A stretch of DNA of 41,565 nt from Rhodobacter sp. (lineage in GTDB: Bacteria > Pseudomonadota > Alphaproteobacteria > Rhodobacterales > Rhodobacteraceae): positions 1-41,565 of the forward strand of contig JASJCA010000022.1 in NCBI GenBank assembly GCA_030066215.1. Direction: 5' to 3'. The notes under the pieces are model-generated. The model saw only the letters and a program-made list of their open reading frames with translations. It did no database searches and was not told the origin of the DNA. The translations under genes and the position numbers were made by a program. Shown one piece after another: positions 25,293 through 33,965 of the stretch (position 1 is its first letter; every line of letters starts with the position of its first letter).

Positions 25293-25611
25293 GTTCGATT
25301 CGACCAACCGTCCTGGCCGGAGACGCCTTGGGGTTTTGTCGTGGCCCCGGCCCGCGGCCGGCCGCGGTCGTTGGCGATGCCGCAATTGAGGCCCTTCGAA
25401 AGGCCAGGCCAAACGCGTTTCGAGATGCGTTCCAAACCGTCCTCGGAGGCGCTTGGCGCAAACCGCTTCCAAGAGGCTTGTCTCGCGACGCCCCTGCTCC
25501 GGTACGGAATGATGCAAACGCAGTTGCAGAAGACCTCGATTGTCCGGTCGGACGCCTCACCACCGAATCCGCAGAGGTTTCGACGCCACGTTCTACGGCG
25601 TTCGCCTGCCC
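25293..25611. other. Intergenic stretch without a supported gene
   Basis: This 319-bp region follows the terminator and precedes the 3' end of the DUF6958 gene. Open frames exist on both strands but have weaker third-position GC bias than neighbouring genes and no recognisable motif. It contains GC-rich palindromes such as GCGGCCGGCCGC (about 25362-25373) and a short hairpin in GGCCCTTCGAAAGGCC. It may be decayed sequence or 3' leader of the minus-strand operon. Confidence 0.4.
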
Positions 25612-25917
25612 CTATCCGTGTATTGCCGAAACCAGACGCTGCGGCGATCCCTTCAATCGGACCAACTCGCTCTCGACTTCCATGTTCAGCTTCACCGTGG
25701 TGACGTGCCAGCCGACGGATCCTAGCCGGGCCAAGACGTGGTCCGGCAATCGCGCCTTGACCGCCCCGGCCAACGCCGAAAACCGAACGCCCTCGGGTCC
25801 GGCTTCCGCCACCACCGCAAGGATTGCTTGTCGCACCGCCGCGTATTTCCACGTCGGAACATTGACCACCCCGTCGCGGCCCTCGGCCGGCGTGCGGCAA
25901 GCCACAACCTCAGGCAT
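25612..25917 (-). CDS. DUF6958-family small protein
   Basis: The ATG at 25915-25917 gives 101 residues and overlaps the stop of the NUDIX gene by three bases, so translation is probably coupled. The sequence (NVPTWKYAAVRQAILAVV, EGVRFSALAGAVKARLPD, LGSVGWHVTTVKLNMEVESE, SPQRLV) fits the small DUF6958 family, which resembles a winged-helix shape (PEGVRF..L, GWHxTTVKL). It is probably cytoplasmic; no signal or membrane segment is seen. Function is unknown. The assignment is from memory of family features. It is linked to a NUDIX hydrolase here. Confidence 0.75.
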   Translation of the reverse strand: MPEVVACRTPAEGRDGVVNVPTWKYAAVRQAILAVVAEAGPEGVRFSALAGAVKARLPDHVLARLGSVGWHVTTVKLNMEVESELVRLKGSPQRLVSAIHG

Positions 25918-26350
25918 GGGCCGAGCCCTCGCGCAACGACCGCTCCCGAAGGTAATCCTGCAAATGCGCCTGAAGATGCGCGATCGCCCCGGAATGGCCG
26001 AGGAACTCTGACACACGCATCCATTCGAGCGCCTGGCCCTCGTCTCCCAACTGCGGCGTGCCCAATTCGTCCGGCGGCACTTCGGCCACGAACATCCAAA
26101 TCGGCAAACCGTCGGCGCGGCGCGGATTGGGGTAGAGCCGCCGCCACACGACCCAGCGCAGCTCGATCCGCAACGCGGTCTCCTCCCAGGTCTCCCGCAG
26201 TGCACAATCTATCGGCAACTCGTCGCCCTCGCGCCCACCGCCGGGCAAATCCCATTCACCTCGATACGGCAGCCCGGGAATGTCGTCGCGCAACATCGTT
26301 AGCACCTGCCCGCCGGACAGGATCGCCAGTTTCGACCCAAGAAATTCCAT
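25910..26350 (-). CDS. NUDIX hydrolase
   Basis: The ATG at 26348-26350 (MEFLGSKLAILSGGQVLTML) gives 146 residues; the frame is open to 26392 but the added residues do not look like a NUDIX N-terminus. The NUDIX box spans residues 38-60 (GGREGDELPIDCALRETWEE), with the REUxEE core intact and Ala in place of the final Gly. NUDIX enzymes hydrolyse nucleoside diphosphates linked to another moiety, with Mg2+ bound by the box glutamates. LPYRGEWDLPGGG matches the MutT-like substrate edge. The true substrate is unknown. It forms a unit with the downstream DUF6958 gene and is divergent from pmbA. Confidence 0.92.
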   Translation of the reverse strand: MEFLGSKLAILSGGQVLTMLRDDIPGLPYRGEWDLPGGGREGDELPIDCALRETWEETALRIELRWVVWRRLYPNPRRADGLPIWMFVAEVPPDELGTPQLGDEGQALEWMRVSEFLGHSGAIAHLQAHLQDYLRERSLREGSAHA

Positions 26351-26580
26351 GGTGCGGAGACTACTTCGCGACACGGTCCACACCAATCCCAAACCGCCGC
26401 CGGGTGCCTAAGCCGCGGCGCAATGCCGCCAGGACCAACCACCAGGGAACGCGATTGCGCAATACGCTGGGGCCTTGCTCGGCCGCGCGAAATCCGGACC
26501 CGCGCCGCAGCCGGCTTGCAGCCGGCGCCCAGCCGGACTACCTCCCCCACAAGCCTTAAACAGCAGTACGAGCCGCCCGC

Positions 26581-27927
26581 ATGACCGACCGCCTGCAAGA
26601 CCTCACCGCCCGGCTATTGAACGCCGCCGGACAGGCTGGCGCCGACGCCGCTGACGCCATCGCCGTGCACGGCACCTCGCTGTCGATTGACGTGCGCACC
26701 GGCGCTCTGGAACAGGCCGAACGATCCGAGGCCACCGATATCGGCCTGCGTGTCCTGCTCGGCCAGCGACAAGCCTGCGTTTCGGCCTCCGACACTTCGG
26801 ACGCAACCGTCGCCACGATGGCCGAGCGTGCCGTCGCGATGGCGCGCGAGGCGCCCGAAGACCCGCATATCGGCCTCGCCACGCCGGATCAGCTGGCCGT
26901 TGCCTGGGACCTCGCGGCATTGGATCTTGCCGACCCTGCGCCCGAGCCCACACCGCAAGCGCTGGAAGACGCCGCCCGCAGCGCCGAGACTGCCGCCCGC
27001 GCGGTCCCCGGCGTCACCCAGGTCGACAGCAGCTCCGCCAGCTTCGGCCGCCGCGCCATCCACTTGGCCGCCACGAACGGGTTTGCCGGCGGGTATGCCC
27101 GCACCAGTCACGCCCGGTTTTGCGTTGCCATCACCGGCGAGGGATTGGCGATGGAGCGCGACTATTTCGGCGACATGCGGCTGCATGGTACCGACCTGCC
27201 CTCGGCCGAAGAGATCGGGCGCACCGCGGGCGAACGCGCCGCCGCCCGTGCCGGAGCCCGCAAACCGCCGACCGGCGCCTTCCCGGTGATCTATGACGAA
27301 CGCATCGCGTCGGGTCTGATCGGCCACCTCCTCGGCGCCGTCGATGGTGCCGCCGTCGCACGCGGCGCCTCTTGGCTTCTGGATGCGCTCGGCGACCAGG
27401 TGCTGCCCGCCGCGCTCAGCCTGACCGAGGATCCCCTGCGCCCGCGCGGCTCGGGCTCCAAACCCTTCGACGCCGAAGGCCTGCCGACCGCACCTCGCGA
27501 CATTGTCCGCGACGGCGTGCTGCAGGGCTGGACGCTCGACCTTGCAACCGGGCGCAAACTGGGCCTGCAAAGCACCGCCAACGCCGCCCGCGGCCCCACC
27601 GCGCCGCCTGCGCCCAGCCTCACCAATGTCGAACTCACCCTAGGTGACCGATCACGCGAGGATCTGATGGCCGAGATCGGCACCGGCCTGCTAGTCACCT
27701 CGCTGATCGGCGCCTCAATCAATCCAACCACCGGCGACTATTCCCGCGGCGCCTCGGGCTTCTGGATCGAAAACGGCACCATCGTCTACCCGGTCAACGA
27801 ATGCACCATCGCCGGCAACCTGCGCGACATGCTCAAAACCGTCATCCCGGCCAACGACGCCAAGCGCCACCGTTCCTCCATCGTCCCGTCGCTCTTGGTC
27901 GAAGGCCTCACCCTTGCCGGCGACTGA
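26581..27927 (+). CDS. pmbA: TldD/PmbA-family metalloprotease-like protein (PmbA)
   Basis: The product has 448 residues. PmbA (TldE) forms a heterodimeric protease with TldD, known for maturing peptides such as microcin B17 and degrading CcdA. Diagnostic PmbA stretches are DIGLRVLLGQRQACVSASD, FPVIYDERIASGLIGHLLGAV, LSLTEDPLRPRGSGSKPFD, LGLQSTANAARG and INPTTGDYSRGASGFWIENG. The zinc-binding HExxxH is absent, as expected for PmbA, since the metal site is in TldD. tldD is not in the window. The next gene starts inside its 3' end. No clear ribosome-binding site precedes the ATG. Confidence 0.94.
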   Translation: MTDRLQDLTARLLNAAGQAGADAADAIAVHGTSLSIDVRTGALEQAERSEATDIGLRVLLGQRQACVSASDTSDATVATMAERAVAMAREAPEDPHIGLATPDQLAVAWDLAALDLADPAPEPTPQALEDAARSAETAARAVPGVTQVDSSSASFGRRAIHLAATNGFAGGYARTSHARFCVAITGEGLAMERDYFGDMRLHGTDLPSAEEIGRTAGERAAARAGARKPPTGAFPVIYDERIASGLIGHLLGAVDGAAVARGASWLLDALGDQVLPAALSLTEDPLRPRGSGSKPFDAEGLPTAPRDIVRDGVLQGWTLDLATGRKLGLQSTANAARGPTAPPAPSLTNVELTLGDRSREDLMAEIGTGLLVTSLIGASINPTTGDYSRGASGFWIENGTIVYPVNECTIAGNLRDMLKTVIPANDAKRHRSSIVPSLLVEGLTLAGD

Positions 27928-28684
27928 CCTGCCCTTGTTGATCGACGCTGCCCGCAAGGGCGCCGAAATCGCATTGAAATACTGGCGCACCGACCAGAGG
28001 ATCGACCACAAGGACGGCGGTTCGCCGGTCAGCGAAGGCGATTACGCCACCGATGCGTATCTCCGCGAGACCTTGACGGCCGCCCGCCCCGGTTACGGCT
28101 GGCTCAGCGAGGAGACGCCGGACGACCGAAGTCGCCTGACCCGCGACACCGTCTTCATCGTCGATCCGATCGACGGCACCCGAGCCTATGTCGATCACCA
28201 ACCCACCTGGGCTCTGTCGCTCGCCGTCGTGCACCAAGGCCAACCCACCGCTGGCGTCGTTTACTTGCCCGCGCGTGACAAACTCTATTCCGCCGCCAAG
28301 GATCAGGGCGCGCGTCTCAACGGCACCCCAATCCGCACCGGCACCCGCGTCGATCCGGACGGTGCCACCATCCTCGCCCCCAAGCCCAGCCTCGACCCGC
28401 GTTGGTGGGCCCGGTCAGTCCCGAAAGTGCAACGCCACTGGCGCCCCTCGCTGGCCTACCGCTTCTGCCTCGTGGCCGAGGGCCGCTTCGACATCATGCT
28501 GACCCTGAAAGACGCTTGGGAGTGGGACGTCGCTGCCGGCGCGGTGATCGCCGAAGAGGCCGGCGCTACCGTCACCGATCGCGACGGCGCGCGCCTGGAA
28601 CTCAACCGCGAGACGCCCAAATCGGCCGGGATCCTGGTGGCCCCGCCGGGCCTGCACAAAAAACTTGCGTCCCGCCTGCCCTAG
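27914..28684 (+). CDS. Inositol-monophosphatase/CysQ-type phosphatase
   Basis: A TTG start at 27914 inside the end of pmbA gives 256 residues. The lithium-sensitive phosphatase motifs are intact: GGSPVSEGDYATDAYL, SEETPDD (Glu66/Glu67), IVDPIDGTRAYVD (Asp84, Asp87) and DAWEWDVAAGAVIAEEAGA. The enzyme uses Mg2+ to remove phosphate from inositol phosphates, or from 3'-phosphoadenosine 5'-phosphate if it is CysQ; sequence alone does not decide. The gene overlaps pmbA and is probably translationally coupled. In relatives it is usually close to the KdtA-like and lpxK genes; here about 1.8 kb lies between. Confidence 0.92.
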   Translation: MPATDLPLLIDAARKGAEIALKYWRTDQRIDHKDGGSPVSEGDYATDAYLRETLTAARPGYGWLSEETPDDRSRLTRDTVFIVDPIDGTRAYVDHQPTWALSLAVVHQGQPTAGVVYLPARDKLYSAAKDQGARLNGTPIRTGTRVDPDGATILAPKPSLDPRWWARSVPKVQRHWRPSLAYRFCLVAEGRFDIMLTLKDAWEWDVAAGAVIAEEAGATVTDRDGARLELNRETPKSAGILVAPPGLHKKLASRLP

Positions 28685-29098
28685 ATCCCGTCGCCCACCC
28701 GGACTCAGTCAACCACCTCAAACCAAAGCTCTTTTTCACGCCGCAATCGACTGCTCCGTCCGCCGGTCTGCACAAGAGTTCGCCATATTCGGCACCGGAG
28801 AGATACATATTTACGCGAACTTGAGATCGTGATACAATGATAGCGTGTAGATCAAATACAATGAAGGTATCGAAGTTTCCCGATTTTTTGGTTTTATTCG
28901 TAGTGTCGGGCCGATTGTGCCCTGTACCCCATCAAGGCTCATTATCGACCCAATCGCTCCAAATGCATAACATACCGGCGGAAATATCCGATGCCGGTCG
29001 TTTTGCTGCGGTGCTTGGCCAGGAACTGGAAACCTTCGACGCTCGATGTGTAGGCTGATCTCCATTACCGAAAGCACAATAAAAAGGGAACCATTTCC
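28685..29098 (+). other. Lower-GC intergenic region with a candidate promoter
   Basis: This 414-bp stretch is visibly AT-richer than the genome around it. It holds a candidate sigma-70 promoter: TTTACG (28810-28815), a 17-bp spacer and TACAAT (28833-28838). A short inverted repeat, ACCGGC/GCCGGT, lies at 28974-28998. Frames of 60-70 codons exist but have no ribosome-binding site or recognisable motif. The promoter could drive the secreted protein gene at 29099. Confidence 0.4.
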
Positions 29099-29746
29099 AT
29101 GAAACACGCAAAGAACCGTGCCGCACTGTTCGTATCGACTGCGGTGGCTGTCGGGCTTCTGGGGGCGAGCTACGCCGCCGCGCAGCCGAAGCCAAACGTC
29201 TTCGATGGCGGGAATCGCTGGGAAATCACCTATTTCAACGACCCGGCCTCTGATCATACCCAGTGGGCGACGCAGATCATCTGCTTCATGCCCTACGCGC
29301 CGCTTGGCACCGGTATCACCGGGGCCTGGTATTCGCTGTCGTTCCCGGACTGGAACGGGCGCTACTACCAGGAGGGCGATGAGGTGAAGATGACCGGCGA
29401 CTATGCCCGCGATGTCGGCCACGACCACATGACGCTTTACCATACGACTTTCGACAATCCCGACGAGCGCCGCGGCGGCATGGCGTTCAAGGACTGGACC
29501 GAGTGGCGCGAAGACGGCAGCTTTGGCCGGATCATCGGATGGGGCAATGCGCGCCTGGTGCGCGTTGGCCGCTGCCCATTCGAGGAGGTCGAGGGTCGGG
29601 AGGCCATGGAAGTCATGGAGGCCCTGTCACTCAAGGTCGCACCGCGGCTGCGGCTCGACGGCAAAGAAGCGGAATCTCCGGGCGAAGAGGGCCAGGAGAG
29701 CCTTGAGCAATACCAGGAACGTACCGGGCTGCGCTTCGAGCAGTGA
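29099..29746 (+). CDS. Secreted protein of unknown function
   Basis: The 215-residue product has a clear Sec signal peptide (MKHAKNRAALFVSTAVAVGL, cleavage near YAAAQP). The mature part is rich in aromatic residues (RWEITYFNDPASDHTQWATQ, AWYSLSFPDWNGRYYQEGDE, DHMTLYHTTFDN, GMAFKDWTEWREDGS), suggesting a beta-rich or carbohydrate-like binding fold. Two cysteines (62 and 159) could form a disulfide. The C-terminal 40 residues are charged and probably helical (SPGEEGQESLEQYQERTG). I do not recognise the family. AAAAAGGGA lies upstream as a ribosome-binding site. It sits in lower-GC DNA with long non-coding flanks and interrupts what is usually a compact gene order. Confidence 0.8.
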   Translation: MKHAKNRAALFVSTAVAVGLLGASYAAAQPKPNVFDGGNRWEITYFNDPASDHTQWATQIICFMPYAPLGTGITGAWYSLSFPDWNGRYYQEGDEVKMTGDYARDVGHDHMTLYHTTFDNPDERRGGMAFKDWTEWREDGSFGRIIGWGNARLVRVGRCPFEEVEGREAMEVMEALSLKVAPRLRLDGKEAESPGEEGQESLEQYQERTGLRFEQ

Positions 29747-30463
29747 TGCATCCGGGAACTCGGCCACGCGCCGCCTGACCCAAGGCGCCGGCCCGTTAGC
29801 CCGGGCCGGCGCTCCCCTGCCCGCGCCGCGGCACCGACGATCGCGGACGGCGGGGCGCCCAAATTGAACGGCGTCCGCGAGGATTGAGTGCTCCAAGCAC
29901 CGGGAACAGTTGTTCCGCAGCCTCCATTTTGATGGGATTTGTGGATTTGCATGCGCCATCCGCTTCGGTGTGAAGGTCGCCTGCACACGGGTGATCCGCG
30001 CGCGGTATACCTTGCCCGTCGCCCAAGTGAATCCAAGCACCGGCTCGTCGAGGCAGTGCGTGGACTTCAGCTCTTTCTCCTCGACATCGACATCCTGCAG
30101 CAAAGTGTCCCGGGTCTTCGATATCGTTCGTCCGGAGATCCGGGCGGTTTGACTCAAGACTCCGCGGTGGGAGACGGAATACCAATGGTTGTCCGACACC
30201 CCTTTTCGAAGCGCCCGGCCATCTGTACTTTGCCGACAAACCACCAGGAGCGCCGATGCCTCAGTGCCTCAATCCGGCCGCCCACAAAGAGCCGACCGGC
30301 ACCGCGAAGCCCCGTGCATGGCGGCGCACGCCATTGATATCGTTTGGGAATATTCGAGCGATCAAAGCGCGAGCGCCGTCGGCCGAGAGGCCGGGCGTCA
30401 TTGGTTGGGCGACGCAGTCGCCGAAGCGAGCCCGAGGACGGGTCCAGTAATCAGCTGAAGTAC
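29747..30463. other. 717-bp gap without a convincing gene
   Basis: Apart from the hairpin at 29785-29812 I see no supported gene here. Frames exist on both strands (for example a 64-codon plus-strand frame at 30256-30450 behind CAGGAG, ending just before the KdtA-like start), but their products are Arg/Pro-rich and resemble no family. In many Rhodobacteraceae a small DUF4170 gene lies in this position; I could not find it. The stretch may be a decayed gene or a long leader. Confidence 0.4.
29785..29812 (+). terminator. Strong hairpin after the secreted-protein gene
   Basis: Perfect 11-bp arms, GCGCCGGCCCG (29785-29795) and CGGGCCGGCGC (29802-29812), enclose a 6-nt loop. It starts 38 bp after the stop codon. 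No T-run follows, so it is a probable but not classical terminator. Confidence 0.5.
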
Positions 30464-31729
30464 ATGGGAAATTCCCTCTCCCTCGCACTCTACCTTGCCA
30501 CCCGCGTCCGCGGCGATCGGGCCCTGCGCCGTTCTTTGGCGGAGAACGACGAAGACGCGAAAACCCAACGAAAGGAAAGGCTTGGTTATGCATCCGCGCC
30601 GCGTCCCGACGGCCCACTGATTTGGATCCATTCCGGCCAAGACCGACACGCCCTCGCCGCTCGCGAACTCGCCCAACGCCTGCGCACCGAACGTCCCGAC
30701 TTGCAGTTTCTGCTCACCACGATCGCGAATAAGCGAAAGGACTCAGAGGCTTATATGTCGGTGCAATTCGCACCGGACGAAAACCGTGCCGCGATCCGGC
30801 GGTTTCTCGATCACTGGCGCCCCGATCTCGCGCTTTGGACGGAACCCGACCTGCGCCCCGCCTTGATCTCTGCAGCCGCCGACCACGCCATTCCGCTGTT
30901 TCTCATCGACGCCCACACTGCTCGTCCCGACCCCAACACCTGGCGCTGGTTCCGGGCCATGTCGAGCACTTTGCTGGAGCGATTTCAGACGGTTATGACA
31001 GGCGATGCCGACAGCGCGGCGCATTTGCAACGGCTCGGTGCCGACCCCAAAAGGCTGGAGGTCACCGGCTTTCTCGAAGAGGGCACCGCCGCGTTGCCGT
31101 GCAATGCCGCCGACCGCGACGCACTGGGCGGCGAAATCGCCGGCCGCCCTGTTTGGTTGGCGTCCGGCATCGCCGCCGACGAGATGGACGCCGTACTCAC
31201 CGCCCATCGGCAGACCCTGCGCCGCTCGCATCGGCTATTGCTGATCATAGCGCCCCGCGACCCGGATCTCGGCCCGGCGCTCTTGAATATCGCGAAGGAC
31301 CAGGGGTTTACCGCCTCGCTGCGCTCTGAAGCCGATGACGTTGGTTCTGACATCCAGGTCTATATCGCGAACACGACAGGCGAGATGGGGCTTTGGTATC
31401 GCCTCGCTCCGATTACTTTCCTCGGTCATTCGCTGGAAGCGTCCGGCGGGATCAACCCGTTTGAAGCCGCCGCGCTTGGGTCAGCGATCATCCACGGTCC
31501 CAACGTACGCTACTTTCGCCGCGGCTTCGGTCGCCTGGCGGCCGCAGGCGCCACACGATTGGTAAGGAATGCCAAGGAGTTGGGCGACGCCGTCGAGATG
31601 CTGTTGTCGCCCGACATTGCCGCCAAGATGGCGCACGAGGCTTGGCGGGTGTGCTCGACCGGGGCCGAGGTCACCGACCGTGCTATGGATCTGATCCTGA
31701 CCACCCTTGACGAGCGCGCGGGTCCCTAA
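30464..31729 (+). CDS. KdtA/WaaA-like glycosyltransferase with altered catalytic motif
   Basis: The ATG at 30464 gives 421 residues; the longer frame to 30344 reads as non-coding. WaaA transfers Kdo to lipid A precursor at the inner membrane. Family features are an N-terminal short hydrophobic anchor ([17 protein letters not shown]), [33 protein letters not shown], and the C-terminal donor-binding block [20 protein letters not shown]. The usual N-terminal motif WxHAxSxGE carries the catalytic glutamate; here the region reads [19 protein letters not shown], so this Glu is missing. The gene overlaps lpxK by one base (TAATG), so a lipid A role is likely. Activity is uncertain and should be regarded as unproven. 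Confidence 0.85.
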   Translation: MGNSLSLALYLATRVRGDRALRRSLAENDEDAKTQRKERLGYASAPRPDGPLIWIHSGQDRHALAARELAQRLRTERPDLQFLLTTIANKRKDSEAYMSVQFAPDENRAAIRRFLDHWRPDLALWTEPDLRPALISAAADHAIPLFLIDAHTARPDPNTWRWFRAMSSTLLERFQTVMTGDADSAAHLQRLGADPKRLEVTGFLEEGTAALPCNAADRDALGGEIAGRPVWLASGIAADEMDAVLTAHRQTLRRSHRLLLIIAPRDPDLGPALLNIAKDQGFTASLRSEADDVGSDIQVYIANTTGEMGLWYRLAPITFLGHSLEASGGINPFEAAALGSAIIHGPNVRYFRRGFGRLAAAGATRLVRNAKELGDAVEMLLSPDIAAKMAHEAWRVCSTGAEVTDRAMDLILTTLDERAGP

Positions 31730-32736
31730 TGCGACCGCCCGGGTTTTGGTTCACCGCGCCTGACCGGCCGGCGCCAGCAACGCGGATCCTAGCCCCGCTC
31801 GGCGCGCTCTATGCCCACGCGACCGCACGCCGTGTCGCGCGTCGCGGCTACCGGGCACAGGTCCCCGTGATCTGTGTGGGTAACATCAATGTCGGCGGCA
31901 CCGGAAAGACCCCGGCGGTCATCGCCCTGATCGAACGCCTCCGTGCGCGTGGCGCCGCGGCGCATGTGGTCAGCCGCGGTTATGGCGGGCGCGAACCCGG
32001 GCCCCTGTTGGTCGATCCTCAGAATCACACCGCCGGTCAGGTCGGCGACGAGCCCTTGCTGCTGGCGGCCTTTGCGCCGACTTGGGTGTCAAAGGACCGC
32101 GCTGCCGGGGTCCGTGCTGCCGAGGCCGCCGGGGCAGAGGCCATCGTGTTGGATGACGGGTTTCAGAACCCGTCGGTCCAGAAAGACTATTCGCTGATCG
32201 TCGTCGACGCCGGGCAGGGCTTCGGCAACGGGCGAGTCCTGCCCGCGGGGCCGTTGCGCGAACCTGTTGCTGCAGGCCTCGCTCGCGCCGACGCGCTTTT
32301 GTCCATCGGACCGGAGGCGAAACAAGCCAAGTTCGCCGAGCACTGGAGTGATGTCATATCAGTTCCGCACCTCACTGGCACTCTCGATCCGTTGCCCACC
32401 GGGATGGACTGGCGCGACCTTCCTGTGCTCGCGTTCGCTGGAATCGGTCATCCCGAAAAAGTCTTCGCCACGCTCCGGGGCCTTGGCGCCGACCTTCGCG
32501 GGACCCATGCGCTCGACGACCATCAGCAGCTGTCCCAGACCCTGCTGAACCGCCTGGAAACCGAAGCCGACCGTATGGGCGCTCAGCTCGTGACCACCGA
32601 AAAGGACGCGGTCCGTCTTCCGTCAGCCTACCGGCAGAAGGTGCTGACCATACCGGTTCGGTTGAACATCGCCGATTGCGGCGTGATCGACGCCGCAATC
32701 GATCGGCTTATTCCCGCGGCGTCAGCGTCGCCCTGA
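31729..32736 (+). CDS. lpxK: Tetraacyldisaccharide 4'-kinase
   Basis: LpxK phosphorylates the 4' position of the lipid A disaccharide at the inner membrane. The 335-residue product starts [15 protein letters not shown], typical of the membrane-associated N-terminus. The Walker A loop is [13 protein letters not shown] (about 50-62), followed by [40 protein letters not shown] and the second phosphate motif [14 protein letters not shown]. The DDGFQ stretch holds the Asp/His-region for Mg2+. [14 protein letters not shown] and [11 protein letters not shown] follow as usual. Start and KdtA-like stop overlap. Its last 29 bases overlap the convergent CoA-transferase gene. Confidence 0.96.
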   Translation: MRPPGFWFTAPDRPAPATRILAPLGALYAHATARRVARRGYRAQVPVICVGNINVGGTGKTPAVIALIERLRARGAAAHVVSRGYGGREPGPLLVDPQNHTAGQVGDEPLLLAAFAPTWVSKDRAAGVRAAEAAGAEAIVLDDGFQNPSVQKDYSLIVVDAGQGFGNGRVLPAGPLREPVAAGLARADALLSIGPEAKQAKFAEHWSDVISVPHLTGTLDPLPTGMDWRDLPVLAFAGIGHPEKVFATLRGLGADLRGTHALDDHQQLSQTLLNRLETEADRMGAQLVTTEKDAVRLPSAYRQKVLTIPVRLNIADCGVIDAAIDRLIPAASASP

Positions 32737-33874
32737 TCTCGTCCCCGTGTTCGTCAAGTTTCGGCGACGGCCGGGACAACGGAACGGTGTGCCTGGAAAA
32801 CCTAAAGGGCGGGCGGACCGTCGGCACGCCATCCAGGTCGGCCCGAAGCCCCCGGTGAATGACCTGCGGGTCGGCGAACACCTCGCCCAGATCGTTGATC
32901 GGACCCGCCGGGACGCCGTGCGCTTCGCAGGCGGCCAGCAGCTCGGCCTTCGAGTACCGCGCCGTTGCGCGGGTCAGCGCCTCTGCGAGCGCATCACGAT
33001 GCGCGATTCGGTCGGGATTGCTGCGGAACTCCGGCGCATCCTTCAACTCCGGCAGCCCGAGCAGATCGCAAAGCCGTCTGAATTGGGCGTCGTTGCCGGT
33101 GGCGATGATGATCCAGCCGTCGGCGCAGTCGAACACCTGGTAGGGCACAAGGTTCGGGTGGGCGTTGCCCAGGCGCTGCGGCGGAGTGCCCGTGGCCAGG
33201 TAGTTCATCGCTTGGTTCGCGGTAATCGCCGTCGCGGTATCGAGCAGCGCCATATCGATATGTTGGCCCTTGCCGGTGCGCGTACGGTCATGCACGGCCG
33301 CCAGAATGGCCGCCACGGCATAAAGCCCGGTGAAGATGTCGGTGACGGCAACACCGACCTTTTGCGGCTGGCCGTCGGGGTCGCCGGTGATCGACATCAG
33401 CCCCGACATGCCCTGGATGATGTAGTCGTAGCCAGCCCGGTGCGCGTAGGGCCCGTCCTGGCCGAAGCCGGTGATCGAGCAGTAGATCAGCGCTGGATTC
33501 AACGCCGAGAGGCTTTCGTAGTCGAGGCGGTATTTCGCAAGGCCGCCGACCTTGAAATTCTCGATCAGAACATCCGCGTCCGAGGCGAGCCGGCGCACGG
33601 TCTGCTGCCCCTCTTCGGTCCGAAAATCCACCGCGATCGACCGCTTGCCGCGGTTGCAGCCGTGGAAATAGGCCGCCGTGCGGTCACCGTCGCGGTCGAT
33701 GAACGGAGGGCCCCATCGGCGGGTGTCGTCGCCGTCCGGGCTTTCGACCTTGATGACCTCTGCGCCCAGGTCCGAAAGCGTTTGGCCGGCCCAGGGGCCG
33801 GCCAGGATACGCGCCAGTTCGATGACTTTCAGGCCGGAAAGCGGCGCCGGCATCTCGGTGGTTTGCGGTGTCAT
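32708..33874 (-). CDS. CaiB/BaiF-type (family III) CoA-transferase
   Basis: The 388-residue product is a class III CoA-transferase. Diagnostic parts are [84 protein letters not shown] with Asp150, which aligns with the family's catalytic aspartate, and [18 protein letters not shown]. These enzymes move CoA between acyl groups through an aspartyl-CoA intermediate; substrates (formate/oxalate, carnitine, succinate, etc.) cannot be told from sequence. No ribosome-binding site is obvious, but an unusual inverted repeat lies right upstream. The 3' end overlaps lpxK. Confidence 0.94.
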   Translation of the reverse strand: MTPQTTEMPAPLSGLKVIELARILAGPWAGQTLSDLGAEVIKVESPDGDDTRRWGPPFIDRDGDRTAAYFHGCNRGKRSIAVDFRTEEGQQTVRRLASDADVLIENFKVGGLAKYRLDYESLSALNPALIYCSITGFGQDGPYAHRAGYDYIIQGMSGLMSITGDPDGQPQKVGVAVTDIFTGLYAVAAILAAVHDRTRTGKGQHIDMALLDTATAITANQAMNYLATGTPPQRLGNAHPNLVPYQVFDCADGWIIIATGNDAQFRRLCDLLGLPELKDAPEFRSNPDRIAHRDALAEALTRATARYSKAELLAACEAHGVPAGPINDLGEVFADPQVIHRGLRADLDGVPTVRPPFRFSRHTVPLSRPSPKLDEHGDEIRATLTPRE

Positions 33875-33887
33875 TCATGCATGCTGT

Positions 33888-33944
33888 ATCGGAATTCGCG
33901 TTCGAAACCAGCTTTTTGCTGATTGAGGGGCCGCGAATTCCGAT
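33888..33944 (-). repeat. Nested inverted repeat directly upstream of the CoA-transferase start
   Basis: Perfect 13-bp arms, ATCGGAATTCGCG (33888-33900) and CGCGAATTCCGAT (33932-33944), are separated by 31 bases, inside which CAGC-TTTTT-GCTG forms a second hairpin (33909-33921). It lies between the DsbA-like stop (33966) and the CoA-transferase start (33874). It could terminate the upstream transcript, form a leader structure over the start region, or be a dimeric protein-binding site. Confidence 0.75.
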
Positions 33945-33965
33945 TCAGGCCGGACCCAAGTCGCC

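Noticed and set aside
25328-26011. 227-codon plus-strand frame across 25293-25611 and the DUF6958 gene
   Set aside because: Most of it is antisense to DUF6958 and NUDIX genes, it needs a TTG start without a ribosome-binding site, and its third-position GC bias is weak.
28837-29058. 73-codon frame in the lower-GC gap
   Set aside because: It has no ribosome-binding site and no motif, and the candidate promoter's -10 box overlaps its start codon.
30256-30450. 64-codon frame just before the KdtA-like gene, behind CAGGAG
   Set aside because: The product is Arg/Pro-rich and resembles translated non-coding DNA; the ribosome-binding site alone is not enough.
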